From: Protopterus annectens
Lineage: Eukaryota > Chordata > Ceratodontiformes > Protopteridae
DNA length: 64,000 nucleotides
Assembly: GCF_019279795.1 (NCBI RefSeq)
Contig: NC_056739.1
Coordinates: 12,910,968 to 12,974,967, forward strand
Reading direction: 5' to 3'
The notes beneath the pieces were generated by a model. It was given only the letters and a program-made list of their open reading frames with translations, made no database searches and was not told where the DNA came from. Every line of letters starts with the position of its first letter. Position 1 is the first letter of the stretch. The position numbers and the translations under genes are program-made. Shown here one piece after another: positions 1-10,859 of the stretch.

Positions 1-211
1 GCACTGCCCCCCACATTGGTGGGTGTGGGGGGGGTGAAACCCTCGACCTGGGTGGATTTGACATGCTTCAGTGTGTTTGTTTTTTATGTTGGCCAAATGG
101 CTCCTTTCCCGGATTAAAATTCCGGTGATGTGAATGTTCGTTAAACTAAGTTTTCGGTATTGTCTTCTTGGTTAAGTAAAATTCGATTTAATGGAATTTC
201 AGTCAGAAAGA

Positions 212-409
212 AAAAGTTATGTACTCAACATAATGTTCCATCTGTGTTGCCCATTTTCATTGTTCCTCAGCAATCGGGTTCGGATCCAGTCCTCAGATCT
301 CACTCAGATGCTTCTTCCGGATCACAGAATACTTGAAACTCTTGAGCTCCTTCCTTTACCCACAATGCCCCAGCCACCTAACATACCTTGGATCTAGTTT
401 GCTGCCCAC
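212..409 (-). repeat. Solo DIRS right ITR, probably the displaced end of D7
   Basis: The segment starts with the DIRS terminus GTTATG, a 7-base spacer and CATAAT, then GTTCCATCTGTG. It continues with the ITR body, including RGATCY hexamers and the phrase ACCCACAATGCCCC, and ends near GTTTGCTGCCCAC. No DIRS coding sequence follows, because fold-back repeats interrupt it. It resembles the D8 right ITR (46790-47000) more than any other in the window. The matching inner ITR sequence reappears at 14868-14916. I infer that this is the far end of D7, pushed away by later insertions. Confidence 0.7.
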
Positions 410-436
410 AGATATGAAAATAAATAAATATATATA

Positions 437-831
437 TGGTTTCCCTTCAGAAGACTGAATGATCATAAGCTCGAAATTCATAAGCCTGAAAACTCAAAAG
501 CCTGAAAACACACAGAATACAAATAATGCTAATATGCCAGTACAAAGACACTACTATCTACCCACTTACCTTAACCCAAACCCTAACCCTAAGGTCCGTC
601 ACTATCGCACACATGCCTAACCTGCACCCTAACACTAACTCACTTAACCTGCCCCTAACCCTAACGTAAAAACAATCGCACACTTATCTGAACCCAACCC
701 GTAACTTTCCACCACAGCGCTAAGAACAGCGAAGCCACATTAAAGTCAGTATGTGTATTTTGTGTGTTTTCAGGCTTTTGGTCGCAGGCTTATGAATTTC
801 AAGCTTATTATCATTCAGTCTTCTGAAAGGG

Positions 832-833
<2 letters not shown>
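437..833. mobile_element. Fold-back MITE M1
   Basis: Terminal inverted repeats of about 70 bp lie at 439-513 and 762-833. Both carry CCTTCAGAAGACTGAATGAT and AAATTCATAAGCCTG. The interior has C-rich CCCTAACCCTAA-like stretches but no ORF. The ends abut TA dinucleotide tracts, which suggests TA-rich target preference. There is no transposase, so it is non-autonomous, and the superfamily is unknown. Confidence 0.65.
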
Positions 834-834
<1 letters not shown>

Positions 835-888
<54 letters not shown>

Positions 889-945
889 TCCCCTTCAGAA
901 AACTGAATGATAATAAGCTCGAAATTCCTAAGCCTGAGACCAAAA
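835..945. repeat. (TA)n microsatellite and partial third copy of the M1 terminus
   Basis: 835-882 is an almost pure TA run. 884-945 repeats the M1 terminal sequence (CCTTCAGAAAACTGAATGAT) in the same orientation as the left end of M1. It is probably a remnant of a second MITE abutting the first. Confidence 0.7.
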
Positions 946-1147
946 GCCTATATATACATACACAAATCTACGTCTAAATTTGAAATTTCAAAACAATGAA
1001 CTTCAAATGGTCAAGACCAGAAAATCAAAGTTTGAAAACTTTGAAAACAAAATAAAAAATTTTTTTTTTGCATTTTTGTAGGGGGCACCCCCCACACCCC
1101 CTGCTAAATAAATATACCAATGCAGAGATCGCACTACAGTGAGGAAA
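945..1147. mobile_element. Left half of fold-back MITE M2, split by D2
   Basis: The sequence is rich in TTTGAAAACTTTG-like words and in a G/C-rich GGGGGCACCCCCC palindrome. Its reverse complement is recognisable at 13920-14010 on the other side of D2. Both outer ends carry TATATATACATAC. The two halves therefore look like one palindromic element interrupted by the D2 insertion. No coding capacity is seen. Confidence 0.5.
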
Positions 1148-1335
1148 AAAGAAGTTATGTTCTTACCATAACATTCCATGTGTGTTGTCCACCTCAACCT
1201 TTATTCTCACTAATGGGTCGGATCTGATGTGTCAGATCCATCTCAGCCTTTCCAATAGCTCGAAGTCTGCAGCAAAGCTCATGGGCCTCCTTCCCTACCC
1301 ATAATGCAGTTCCCCAACTACCTATATCTTGTTTG
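1148..1335 (-). repeat. D2 right ITR
   Basis: It begins with GTTATG-TTCTTAC-CATAAC. At 1213-1232 it carries the paired motifs CGGATCTGA and TCAGATCC, followed by the ITR body ending at ATCTTGTTTGCC. The inverted partner is at 13725-13885 and includes GGATCCGACAAATCGGATCT. Confidence 0.8.
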
Positions 1336-1481
1336 CCCACCCAGAAAGTAAATAAAGAATATACCAATGATGGTCTATTTCCTGGACTATGTCATTATCT
1401 CTTGTGGCTATGGAGATTCCAAAAAAAAACAATGTCCACTTGGTCTTCCAGGAGATCTGGAAGGGGACAAGAGGGTGAGTT

Positions 1482-1532
1482 GTGAGAATAAACATCGAGA
1501 TGGACAACACACATGGAATGCTATGGTAAGAA
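1482..1532 (-). repeat. D2 ICR, first half (complement of right ITR tip)
   Basis: TGAGAATAAA...GGACAACACACATGGAATG followed by GGTAAGAA is the reverse complement of 1158-1210, the D2 right ITR tip. The rest of this ICR lies on the other side of D1, from 7818. D1 entered directly after GGTAAGAA. Confidence 0.85.
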
Positions 1533-1730
1533 AAAGAAGTTATGTTTTACCATAACGTTCCATCTGTATTGTTGATCCTCGTTCAGTCATTACGCATGGG
1601 TATCGGCTCCGACCTCGGAACCGAGCCGGCCATTTTCCAAGCTCGCGTCAGCTTCAAACTCTCGAGCTAAACTCTTACCCACAATCCCACTCTCCCTGTT
1701 ACCTCAGATTGAGTTTGCAAGTCAAAAGAA
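1533..1730 (-). repeat. D1 right ITR
   Basis: It starts AAAGAAGTTATG, TTTTAC, CATAACGTTCCATC. At about 1590-1625 it carries CGGCTCCGACCTCGGAACCG, a pair of near-palindromic motifs 3 bases apart. Its inverted partner is 7660-7790, including ACCCATGCGTAAGGAATGA. Confidence 0.85.
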
Positions 1731-1819
1731 GGTAGAGGCTACCTCCGGTCAAATAACCTAAGAGAACCGGATGGTGAGATCCACTAGAAGCCACAGGAGG
1801 GGGAAGGAGGGAGGGTTGT

Positions 1820-1918
1820 AATGACTAAAAGAGGATCAACAATACAGATGGAATGTTATGGTAAGACATAACTTCTTTATCTGATATTGTTAATCCTCGT
1901 TCATTCCTTATGCATGGG
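1820..1918 (-). repeat. D1 ICR, bipartite
   Basis: 1820-1878 is the reverse complement of the right ITR tip (1533-1597) and includes GTTATG-GTAAGA-CATAAC. 1879-1918 is the reverse complement of the left ITR tip (7778-7817). In the DIRS-1 model such an ICR templates completion and circularisation of the cDNA. The junction of the halves predicts the circle junction CAGAT|AAAGAAG. Confidence 0.85.
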
Positions 1919-1954
1919 AGAGAGTCCCCAGCTACCTCTATTCCTGGGAGGCTC

Positions 1955-3316
1955 TCATGGAAGGACATTCCTGAGCACCATAGAACCGAAAGATGCTCTT
2001 CCCCTGGAGGCCAAATCTAATTTGTAATGATTGATGAAGGTATGAGGCGTAGACCAAGTTGCAGCTGCATAGATGTCATGTAAAGAAGCTCTGGCATGGA
2101 AGGCAGCAGAAGTTGCCACCGACCTTGTTGAATGAGCTTTTATGGTAGTAGGCAACGAGATATTACGTTGTGTATAAATGAAGGTCGCACAGTCCTTCAA
2201 CCATCTAGCTAATGTGAGCTTAGCAAAAGCAGATCCTAATCTAGGTCCAGAAAAGGCCAAAAATAACTGGTCAGATTTACGAAAGGACCTAGTCCTGTTT
2301 AAGTAAAAATGGATTTACCTGTGGATATCTAGGGTATGTAGGCAATACTCTCCTCTGTTTGAATGATTAGGAAAGAAAACTGGCAATTCAATGGTTTGAT
2401 TAATGGACATTTCAAAGATCACTTTTGGCAGAAAGAATGGATTAGTTCTCAGATACACTCTATCTCTATGAAAAATCAAGTATGGACTCTTGATACATAA
2501 AGATTGAAGCTCAGAAATACGTCTGGCAGAAGTAATGTTGACCAAAAACAAGGTTTTCCATGACAAATGCTTGAGGTCGCAAGAAGAGGCTGGTGTGAAA
2601 GGTGGCATTGTCAGAGCTTGTAGAACTAATGATAAATCCCATGGTTGAATGGGTTCTCTAAAAGGTGGCTTCAGATGATTCACACCTTTTATGAAGGTCT
2701 TGCACAATTTGTGGGACATAAGAGAGGAATCTTGGACACCCTCATGAAAATTAGAAATTGCAGCCAAATGAACTCTAATGGTAGAGGCCGATAGACCCAA
2801 ATGGAAAAGGTTGGCCAGATAGTCTAGTATTATCGACACTGTTGCTGAGAAGGGATCTACTTGTTTATCTTTCAGCCAACGGGTAAATCTTTTCCACTTG
2901 CTCAGATAAGTAATCCTAGTGGAAGACTTATGAGATACAATGAGAATGTCACGTACTGGTAAAGAAAGATCATTCTGCCTGGCAATCAAGGGAATTGGAG
3001 TAGCCAAGCTGTGAGCTTCAGGCTGTTCAAGTTGGGATGAATCGGGTTCTGTGGATGTGAGATCAACTCCGGGGTTGGATGAAGAATCCATGGTCGATCT
3101 AGTAGGTGAGGCCAAAGGAAGGGGAACCAAATCTGTCAAGGCCAATATGGTGCTATGAGGATCACCTTGCTCTTCAACCAACGGGCTTTCTTCAGAAACT
3201 GGGGAATGAGGGGAAAGGGTGGAAATGCGTAAAGAAGACCTGTGAGCCAATCGTTGACTAGAGTGTCCCTGGGTGACTGTCCCGGAGGGGGAATCAGGGC
3301 GAAGTAGTTGCTGCAT
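1955..3316 (-). pseudogene. D1 tyrosine recombinase (DIRS integrase)
   Basis: DIRS YR, which in this family integrates a circular cDNA by site-specific recombination. The catalytic set is visible: first Arg in TSARRISEL, the HSTR box (KAHSTRSVATS) and the Tyr in FINHYKLD. An N-terminal SAM-like DNA-binding part (SKWKRFTRWL...STIRVHLAAISNFH) precedes it. The frame is the same throughout (1955-2260 and 2315-3316), but a stop codon at 2315-2317 replaces a position that is Gln in D2, D3 and D6. The roughly 90 N-terminal residues overlap the RNase H C-terminus in another frame, as expected for overlapping DIRS ORFs. Confidence 0.9.
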
Positions 3317-5104
3317 CTGCAGTTGGTCGAGGATGCAAAGAGGTTACAGCAAGGACAGCCCCAGCTGTGGAAGATCTCTGCTGCTATCAAGGGATTCAGG
3401 GACCACTCGTGAGGTTGAAGAATGCACCTGCTGAGTCGGTCTGTTATCAAGTTGGAACTCCCGGGAATGTGCGTTCTTAGAAGAAAACAGTTGGTAGACA
3501 TCACCCATTGCCATCCTCATGGCCTCTCGTCAAAGGGGGTAAGATTTGGTTCCACCTTGCTTGTTGATGTACCAGACCACCGCCATGTTATCTGATTGAA
3601 TCGCAATTGTCCCAGACCGCAGCAGGGGATGGAATGCTTGCAATGCCAGAAGCACCACCCTCAGCTCTAGAACATTTATATGCAGATGGGCCTCCAGTTC
3701 GGACCAAGTGTCTTGGACTGTCTGCCCCTGACACAGCCCCCCCACCCCATCAGGAAGGCGTCCGTGGTCACTGTGGCCTTGGGTTGCTGGAGGGAGAAGG
3801 GGTGAGACCATTGTGACAGATTGTGTGTCATCCACCAATTTAAATCCTGTTTGCACCTGTGGGTTACTCGAATCATGGCTGAAAGAGGATGCTGAAAGGG
3901 ATATCACTGGGTGAGCAGTAGTCATTGTAGAAGCCTCATGTGAAACCTGGCCAGGGGGACGATGGTGATGGAGGCTGCCATGGAACCCAACAGCTGTAGA
4001 TCAGAGTGAGACGTGGATTTCTCCTTTGAAAGGATTGGAATAAGTTGTTGCTTTATCCTTAAAATTCTGTGCTCTGGAATGGCAGCTCTGCAGTTCTTTG
4101 TGTCCAAGATAACCCCTATGAATTCTGTTGACTGAGATGGGTGAGATTGGATTTTTGCCACTTTAAGGTTATGCCTAGCCTTTGTGCATGAGGAGAGAGT
4201 ATGTCAGGGCTTCTTCCAGTAGATGTCTGGTGGGGGCAGAAATGAGCCAGTCATTTAGGTATGGAAACACCTGGAATCCTTGAAGTCGCAAGTGAGCTGT
4301 GACAACTGCCATGCACTTTGTGAACACTCTGAGGGCTGTAGAGAGTCTGAAGGGCAGTACTCTGAACTGGTAGTGACTGGCTCCTGCACGAAAGTGCAGA
4401 AATCTTCTTGATGGCCTGTCCACTTTTATGTGGTAGTACGCATCTTGAAGATCTATCGAGCACATCCAATCGTCTTTTTCCAAAAGCGGGAGGACAGACT
4501 GTATTGTGACCATCCAGAATTTTTGTACTCTCACAAACTTGTTCAATACACTGAGATCCAAAATTGGTCTCCAGTCCCCGGTTTTCTTTGGCACCAAAAA
4601 TAGTCTCAAGTAGAATCCAGATCCTATCTGGTCTGGAGGGACTATTTGGATGACTCTCTTTCTTAGCAGCTTTTCTACCTCTAGTGCTGCTGCTTCCGTT
4701 TGACTGGGTGGAACGTTGGGAAGGTATTTTGAAGGGACAGGACAAAGATCAAAGGGGATATGATAACCTCTGGTTATAATCCTTTGTACCCAATAATCGG
4801 TGGTGATGGTTAGCCAGGCAGAAGGGTACAAGGAGAAATGTCCCCCAACCAACTCCAGAAGAAAGGAGTTGGGCCGCTCTTCAGGAGTGCTGGTAGGATT
4901 GGCCAGTGAAAGAATCCCTGGAACCCTGGTTACACGGACCCCCTCTGCCCCGAAAGGAGCATCTTCCCTGTGAGTTTCCCCCTCTACCTCTAGGGGAGAA
5001 CTCGGCCTGTGTGTCACGGAAAGGACCCTGAGATTTCTTGAACCATATCTTCCCACTCTTTTGGTTTTGGGAGAAAGCACATTGAGGGGAAGAATAACAG
5101 ACAC
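3136..5104 (-). pseudogene. D1 reverse transcriptase-RNase H
   Basis: The ORF at 4175-5104 has the RT fingers (FLVPKKTGDWRPILDL), motif A (SIDLQDAYYHIKVD) and the palm (LPFRLSTALRVFTK). The YxDD box reads YLNDWL, so the first catalytic Asp is Asn and polymerase function is probably lost. Next come a connection region (3922-4161) and RNase H (3530-3925: TTDAFLMGWGG, NVLELRVVLLALQ, QSDNMAVVWYINK), continuing in 3136-3504 with the HIPGSSNLITDRLSR segment. Frame changes near 4170, 3925 and 3505 make it a pseudogene. The N-terminus overlaps the end of gag. Confidence 0.88.
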
Positions 5105-7368
5105 CTACAGCAGAAAGGGTCTTACCGTCCTGTTCACATCTGGCCAGTGTGCTTTTAACTTTGGGTCCAAACAACGAAGAGGCCTCAATGGGAGCATTAA
5201 GAAAGGAAGCCTTAAAGGGTTACGCGAAATTGCACAAGTGCATCCAAGCGTGTCGTCTCAAGACCGCAGCTGTACCCGGTGCTCTAGCTGCTCCTTCTGA
5301 TGCATGAGATATCAGTCGCATAGAGGAGTTAGATATTGACTCAATGGTGGCCAGCTGAGAGGCCACTTTGTCACGGACCTCATCAGACACAGCACCAGCC
5401 AAGGTTTCAGAGAGCTCAGAAATCAGATCACTTTGAAGCCTGGTAAAGTGTGCTATATAATTCAGGGACATGATAATAAAGGTCCCTGATGCAAAGGTGC
5501 GCTTCCCTATCCTGTCCAGAGCCCAGGACTCTTTGTTAGGCAGACGGACAGTCTGGCTTTCTTCTTCTGCCAGATCCTTTTTTGTTGCGGCCGCCACCAC
5601 CAAAGCATCCACAGGAAGACCTTTTGACCAATGGGGATCTGTAGCAGGAGGGGACAAAATCTTATCTGGTCTCTGGGGAATAGCTTTGACAGTGCCAGGA
5701 GACTTCCAAGCATGCTGCACGATAAGCCGGACAAGTTCATCGGCAGGTGGAGTAACCCAGGAGGTAGTGGGCTGGGCGCGAAAAGCCTGCAGGAACACAG
5801 ATTCCTCAGAGGTCAGATTAGAGGACTGCCAGTCACTTCTCTGTTTCAGGATTTTGAGGATATCACCAAAGGATACCTCAGAGGGTGACCGAGGGGATCC
5901 TTCCCCCTCATCAAAATCTGTGTCTTCAGTGAGGGACTCCTCTGTGGAGTCCATGTGCTTCCTCTTACACAAACTTTTCCAATGGACTTCCTCAGTGGGA
6001 GAAGCTGGGTAAGACAACGGAAAAGGAGTTTCCTGTGGGAATATGTCCTGAGGCCCTTGCACCCAGTGTATGTTTGGTGCGACTTGTGAAACCAGTGTAC
6101 GAGAGGAGGGCGGAGTGATAGTCCAGTATCGCCAGCAGCAGCAAAAGTCTTCTCCATCAGTTGGAAGGCTGGTCCACCTGAAGAGGAGTGAATGTCCAGG
6201 ACAGGGGTCACCCCTCCCCTAAGTGGCTCAGCCTGCCGACCCCGAGTCCCCGGATGACTGTGGAGCAGCAAACTATGCGTGTCACAACTGACATCCTGGG
6301 TCATAGCAAAACTTTCCTGCCATGAAGGCAACTGCAGTTCGTTAGTGAGATCCATAAAGGGACCGCAGAAGGGGAAGACTGTGCTATATCCATGGACTTC
6401 AAAGGCAATGAAGGAGGAGAATAAGAAGGGGTCTTTGGAGATGAGTGATCACCTCCCAAGGAAGGATAGTTCTTGGGGGGTGGGATACCTCTGGCCAAGA
6501 GCACCTGATCCACAAGATGCAACACATCGTGTTTGGAAAGGCTTCTAGTGGACCTCACGGAGACTGAGGGAGAAACAGGCCTGTCCACAGAAGAGGCAAA
6601 CTCTGTGCCCATCTCACTAGTCCGCACTGAGAACAACGGTGCTGATACAGACTGGACTACGGGTGTCTGCACCGAAGAAGTCATCGGTGCCAAGGTCACT
6701 GTCACCACCGACACAGGGATCGGTGCCAAAGTGGTTGTCGGTACCGAAGCTGGAACCGACAAAACTGGAGTCAACAATAAAGGCATTGGTTCCGAGAAAG
6801 ATGTCGGGACCGACGTGGTCAAGGTCTGTGCCGACTTAGCAGTCGATGCCGATACAGTGGTAATAGTCTGAACTGAGGAGCCCCTTAGTGCTGATATAGT
6901 GAAGGATGCAGGAGAAGATGGAGCCCAGATCACTAATGGAGCTGAAGGCCTCGGTGCCGAAGATCTAGGCACCGAAAGCACTGGGGCTGACTGAGTGAGC
7001 TCCGGGGCCAAAAATTTAGCCTTTTTAGGTTTTGGTTGGCGGGGGTCCCCAGCCGGGGACGAAGGCAAAGATTTAGCCTTGGTAGGAACATCCAAGATTT
7101 TCTTATGGGCTCTTGGAGGGGTTGAGGCCTCCGACCCAGAAATAGCCACTGAAAAGGGAGATTTAAGAAGTCCCTTCAGCAACAACTTGTTTTTCCTTTC
7201 AAACAAAGTTCTATTTGAAAAATTTTCACAGATAGTACAGGGCAGGTCAATAGATAAGTGGGATGCCCCCAAACAATAAACGCACAAAGAGTGTGCATCA
7301 GATGTAGGTAGTTTGTGTCCACAATCAGAACACTGTTTAAACCCCGGACTACCTTTCTTATCTGCCAT
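4881..7368 (-). pseudogene. D1 gag-like ORF1
   Basis: It starts at 7368 (MADKKGSPGFKQCSDCGHK). The N-terminus has a Cys/His cluster, CxxC-x9-H-x2-C-x2-CLG-x2-H-x6-C-x2-C, probably two zinc-binding knuckles. A Ser/Thr/Pro/Val-rich linker follows (about residues 90-250), then a short helix block (RSTRSLSKHDVLHLVDQ). Next are an acidic stretch (EDTDFDEGEGSPRSP) and a conserved helical region (ALDRIGKRTFASG...; DKVASQLATIESISNSSMRL). An RGG-rich tail ends at 4881. Frames change near 6330, 6050 and 5215. It is probably the structural or nucleic-acid-binding protein, though no protein family can be named with confidence. Confidence 0.8.
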
Positions 7369-7389
7369 GATAGTAAAATTAGATAGTAG

Positions 7390-7485
7390 AAAAGGGTACT
7401 AGCAATGGTACAAAAGAAAACCCGAAGGTATGAAAAAAAGGGAAGATTACCAACGATGGTAAGGGGAGAAATACCTTGCGGTAAA
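7390..7485 (-). repeat. D1 leader hairpin array
   Basis: Small stem-loops lie between gag and the left ITR. They are GTAC 7396-7399 with 7408-7411, ACC 7420-7422 with GGT 7427-7429, TTACC with GGTAA at 7447-7462, and TACC 7472-7475 with GGTA 7480-7483. Stems are 3-5 bp and loops 4-8 nt, separated by A/G-rich linkers. Comparable arrays occur in D2, D3, D6, D8 and D9. Confidence 0.6.
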
Positions 7486-7659
7486 AAAGTAGAGAAAAGA
7501 GAAGAGAACCTCAAGAAAATATGGTCGCTAGATGCGATAGGGTAAGAGACAACGAAATAGAAACTTTTCTGACAGAAAAGTAATATAAATGATTATTAGA
7601 CAACAAATAACTGTACTTAGCTCAAGAGAAGCAGCTTGACACGACCGAATGGCAATGCG

Positions 7660-7817
7660 GCAAACAAAATCTGAGGTAACAGGGAGAGGGGGATTGTGGG
7701 TAAGAGTTTAGCTCGAGAGTTTGAGGCTGACGCGAGCTTGGAAAATGGCCGGCTTGGTTCTGAGGTCGGATCCGCTACCCATGCGTAAGGAATGAATGAG
7801 GATTAACAATATCAGAT
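7660..7817 (-). repeat. D1 left ITR
   Basis: Reverse complement of 1540-1730, containing GATTGTGGGTAAGAGTTTAG and GAGGTCGGATCCGCTACCC. It ends ACAATATCAGAT, directly followed by the D2 sequence CATAACTTCTTTG. Confidence 0.85.
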
Positions 7818-7865
7818 CATAACTTCTTTGTGTGTCATTGTCAATCTTGCTTTTATTCTCACTGA
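7818..7865 (-). repeat. D2 ICR, second half
   Basis: CATAACTTCTTTGTGTGTCA and the following bases through TATTCTCACTGATGGG complete the D2 ICR after removal of D1. They complement the D2 left ITR tip at 13845-13885. Confidence 0.85.
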
Positions 7866-7925
7866 TGGGACTTAGTCCCAAGCAACATAATTCCTGGGTG
7901 GCTCATGGAAGAATATTCTTCAGAA

Positions 7926-9087
7926 TCATAGAAGCAAAGGAAGCCCTATTTCTGGAGGCCAAATCCACTTTGCAATGAGTAATAAAGGTATGCACTTAGC
8001 CCATGTTGCTGCAGCACTGATACTCTCCCATGAAAGTCTTGCTTGAAAGGCTGCTGAAGTCGCAACTGATCTAGTGTAGTGTGCTTTGACAAGAAAGGGA
8101 AGAGGTTTCCTTTTTGAGGAGTAGATGTAAGATATACAAACGACGAGCCATCTAGACAATGTAACTTTTGAGACTGGTAACCCTTTTCTGACCTCAGAGT
8201 AAGATACAAAAAGTTCATCCGATTTCCTAAACTGTGAAGTCCTGTGCAAGTAGAAATGCAACTGTCTATGAACATCCAAAAGATGTAGAGAATATTCACC
8301 TATGTGTTGGTAATTAGGAAAGAAAACAGGTTATTCAATAGTTTGGTTTAGATTGCTTTCTGACACTGGGGAGAAAGGAAGGGTTAGTACGTAATGACAC
8401 TCTGTCCTTATGAAAAATTAAATATGGGTGTTTGGATGAAACAGCCTGTAATTCTGATACTCTTCTAGCCGAAGTGATAGCTACCAAGAAAAGTGGTTTC
8501 CAAGATAGGAATTTTAAATTGCATGTTGCTGAAGGTTCAAAAGGAGAGCGAATGATATTTGTTAAAATGAAGTTAAGATCCCAGGGTAGAGTTGGGTTCT
8601 TATATGGAGGTCTAATCACTGCTGTTCCCTTTAAGAAAGCTCTGCAGAGTCTGTGTGATGTAAGAGAAGAACCATTTTCTCCAACATGATATTCTGAAAT
8701 TGCAGCTAATTGGACTTTAATAGTAGATGCAGCCGCACCTTAATGAAATAGTTTTGCTAGGAATCCCAATATAGAATGAATGGGCACAGAAAAGGGGTCT
8801 GCCTGGTTATCAGTCGCCCAGATAACAAATCTATTCAATTTACTCTTGTATATCTCACGTGTGGAAGTTTTATGGGAAGACAGCAAGATATGCTTTACCA
8901 GAGATGACAGATGGAGAATCCTGGCAATCAAGTGAACTGGAGCAGCCAAGCTGTCACCTTGAGGTTGTGAAGGCTGCAATGTGCCATTCCTGAAGGATGT
9001 CTCAGTAAATCTGGAACTGGGTCCAGAATCCATGGTTTGTCCATGAGATGAGGCTGTAGAAAGGCAAACCAGATTTGATGAGGACAT
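7926..9087 (-). pseudogene. D2 tyrosine recombinase
   Basis: Three fragments in different frames cover the YR. The N-terminal part (8740-9087) has the helix STREIYKSKLNRFVIW. The middle part (8335-8619) has catalytic Arg in TSARRVSELQ. The C-terminal part (7926-8279) has the HxxR box (KAHYTRSVATSAAF), but the expected Tyr segment reads LLIAKWIW, so the nucleophile motif HYK is lost in that frame. Multiple frameshifts fit its older age relative to D1. Confidence 0.85.
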
Positions 9088-9093
9088 TAGGGT

Positions 9094-10850
9094 TCAATAA
9101 GGATTATCATGTTCTCCAACAGACTTGCTTTCTCCTGTAGTTTGGATATCAGAGGGATTGGATGGAAAGCATATAGCAGCCCGGGGGGACCAATCATGAA
9201 CAAGTGTATCCCTCGGTGACTCCCCCATTGGAGGGATTAGGGCAAAGTGGTTGCTGCAGTTGGCATTGGTGAATGATGCAAAAAGGTTGCAGCAAGGCTG
9301 GCCCCATTTCAGGAAAATTTCTTCCACTACTACCTGATTGAGGCACCACTCGTGTAGCCATAATATGGCCCTGCTCATCTTGTCCATAATCACAATGGAT
9401 CTCCCCAGGATATGCATTGCAATTAGAAAGCGATTGGAGAACGTTGCCCATTGCCAAACCCTTACAGCTTCTTGACAAAGGGGATAAGATCTGGTACCCC
9501 CCCTGCTTGTTTATGTGCCAGACCACTGACATACTGTCTGACTGGATGGCTATGGTTCCTAGAGAGAGAGAGTCCTGAAAGGCCTGCAACCCTAAAATGC
9601 TCTCATCTCAAAGATGTTTATATGCAAGTAAGCCTTGTGTTCTTGCCAGGTCCCTTGGACAGTCTTTCCCAGATAATGCCCCCCCATCCTATCTGGGAAG
9701 CATCCATGGTTACCGTGGCTTGGGGTTGAGGGAGAGTAAAGGGACAGTCCTGAGACAGTGATGGAGAGTGAATCCACCACTTGAGATCCTTCTTGCAAGA
9801 CCTGGTTATAAGAATTTTGTGAGACAATAGAAGGTTAGAATCGACTACTGTGTGGAAAGCAACCATTGCAGAATCCTCATGTCTAGGCATGCTAGAGGGA
9901 TGAGTACAATAGATGCTGCCATCTTCCCCAAAGTCTGTAGTATCTGCTTCACCGTGGCTCGCTTTTTCTTGATAAGTTGCCTGACATGTAGGCAAATGTT
10001 GAGTACTCTGTCTAGTGGCAGTCTCAGTACCAGGTTGACTGTATTTATTTCTGTGCCTATAAAGGTTAAATTTTAAGATGGCTCTAAGGAGGATTTGTCA
10101 TAATTTATGGTAATACCTATTTGGAGTAAAGCTGAAGTACATAATCCCTGGCTTGTAGCAGCAGAAGCTTGGTCGGAGTGGTTATGAGCCAGTCATCCAA
10201 ATATAGGAACACCTGGATTCCCTGACATCTGAGGTATGCTTCTACTACTGTCGTGCATTTAGTGAACACTCTGGGGGCTGTAGTGAGACCAAAGTGCAGA
10301 ACTGGAAACTGGAAATGACTGACTCCCAGCTGGAAGTGCAGTTACCTTCTGGATCATCTTTTCATCTTGATATTGTAGTACGCATCATGAAGGTCTATAG
10401 AGCACATCCAGTTGTCTATTCCAAGAAATGGAATTATAGACTGCAGTGTTACCATCAAGGACTTGGTTTTCTTCACTGATTTGTTCAGATCGCTGAGATC
10501 TAATATTGGTCTCCAGTCCCCTGTTTTCCTTAGAAATAAAAATAATCTTGAGCAAGTTCTGGATCCTCTCTGGTCTGCGGGGACTTCTTGGATGACTCTT
10601 TTCTTTAGCAACTTTTGAATTTCTAAAGTTGCTTGAACCTGTTGACTGGGTGGTATGTTTAGAATAGACTTGTTTGCGGGAACGGGGCAGGACAAGGGAA
10701 TTATATAACCCCTGGATATTATGTCTTCCACCCACTTGTCATTGGTGATGATCTGCCAGGTTTCTAGGTGCAAAGACAACCAACTTCTGACTGCCTCCAG
10801 AGGTGAACAGTTGGGTACTCCTTCAGGAATACTGAAAGGGTCTAGAGAAA
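9094..10850 (-). pseudogene. D2 reverse transcriptase-RNase H
   Basis: The RT N-terminal part is read in the same frame as the gag C-terminus in the ORF 10354-11550 (RKTGDWRPILDLSDLNK; SIDLHDAYYNI). The palm continues in other frames down to about 10080, with the YLDDWL box near 10185-10200 apparently intact. RNase H follows (9592-9995: TVTMDASQIGWGG; 9194-9589: QSDSMSVVWHINKQ), then the HILGRSIVIMDKMSR segment (9094-9417). Several frameshifts make it non-functional. Confidence 0.85.
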
Positions 10851-10859
10851 GATTCCCTA

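Larger units (their letters stand above)
1533..7817 (-). mobile_element. DIRS element D1, nested in D2
   Basis: A 6.3-kb element with inverted ends at 1533-1730 and 7660-7817 and an ICR at 1820-1918. It has the full minus-strand gene order gag, RT-RNase H, YR. Its reading frames carry a few lesions only: a nonsense codon in YR at 2315-2317, frameshifts in gag, and a mutated RT active site (YLNDWL). It is younger than D2 because it interrupts it. Confidence 0.9.

Noticed and set aside
570-670. CCCTAACCCTAA stretches resembling telomere repeats
   Set aside because: Only two or three units, irregular, and inside the MITE M1; not an interstitial telomere array.
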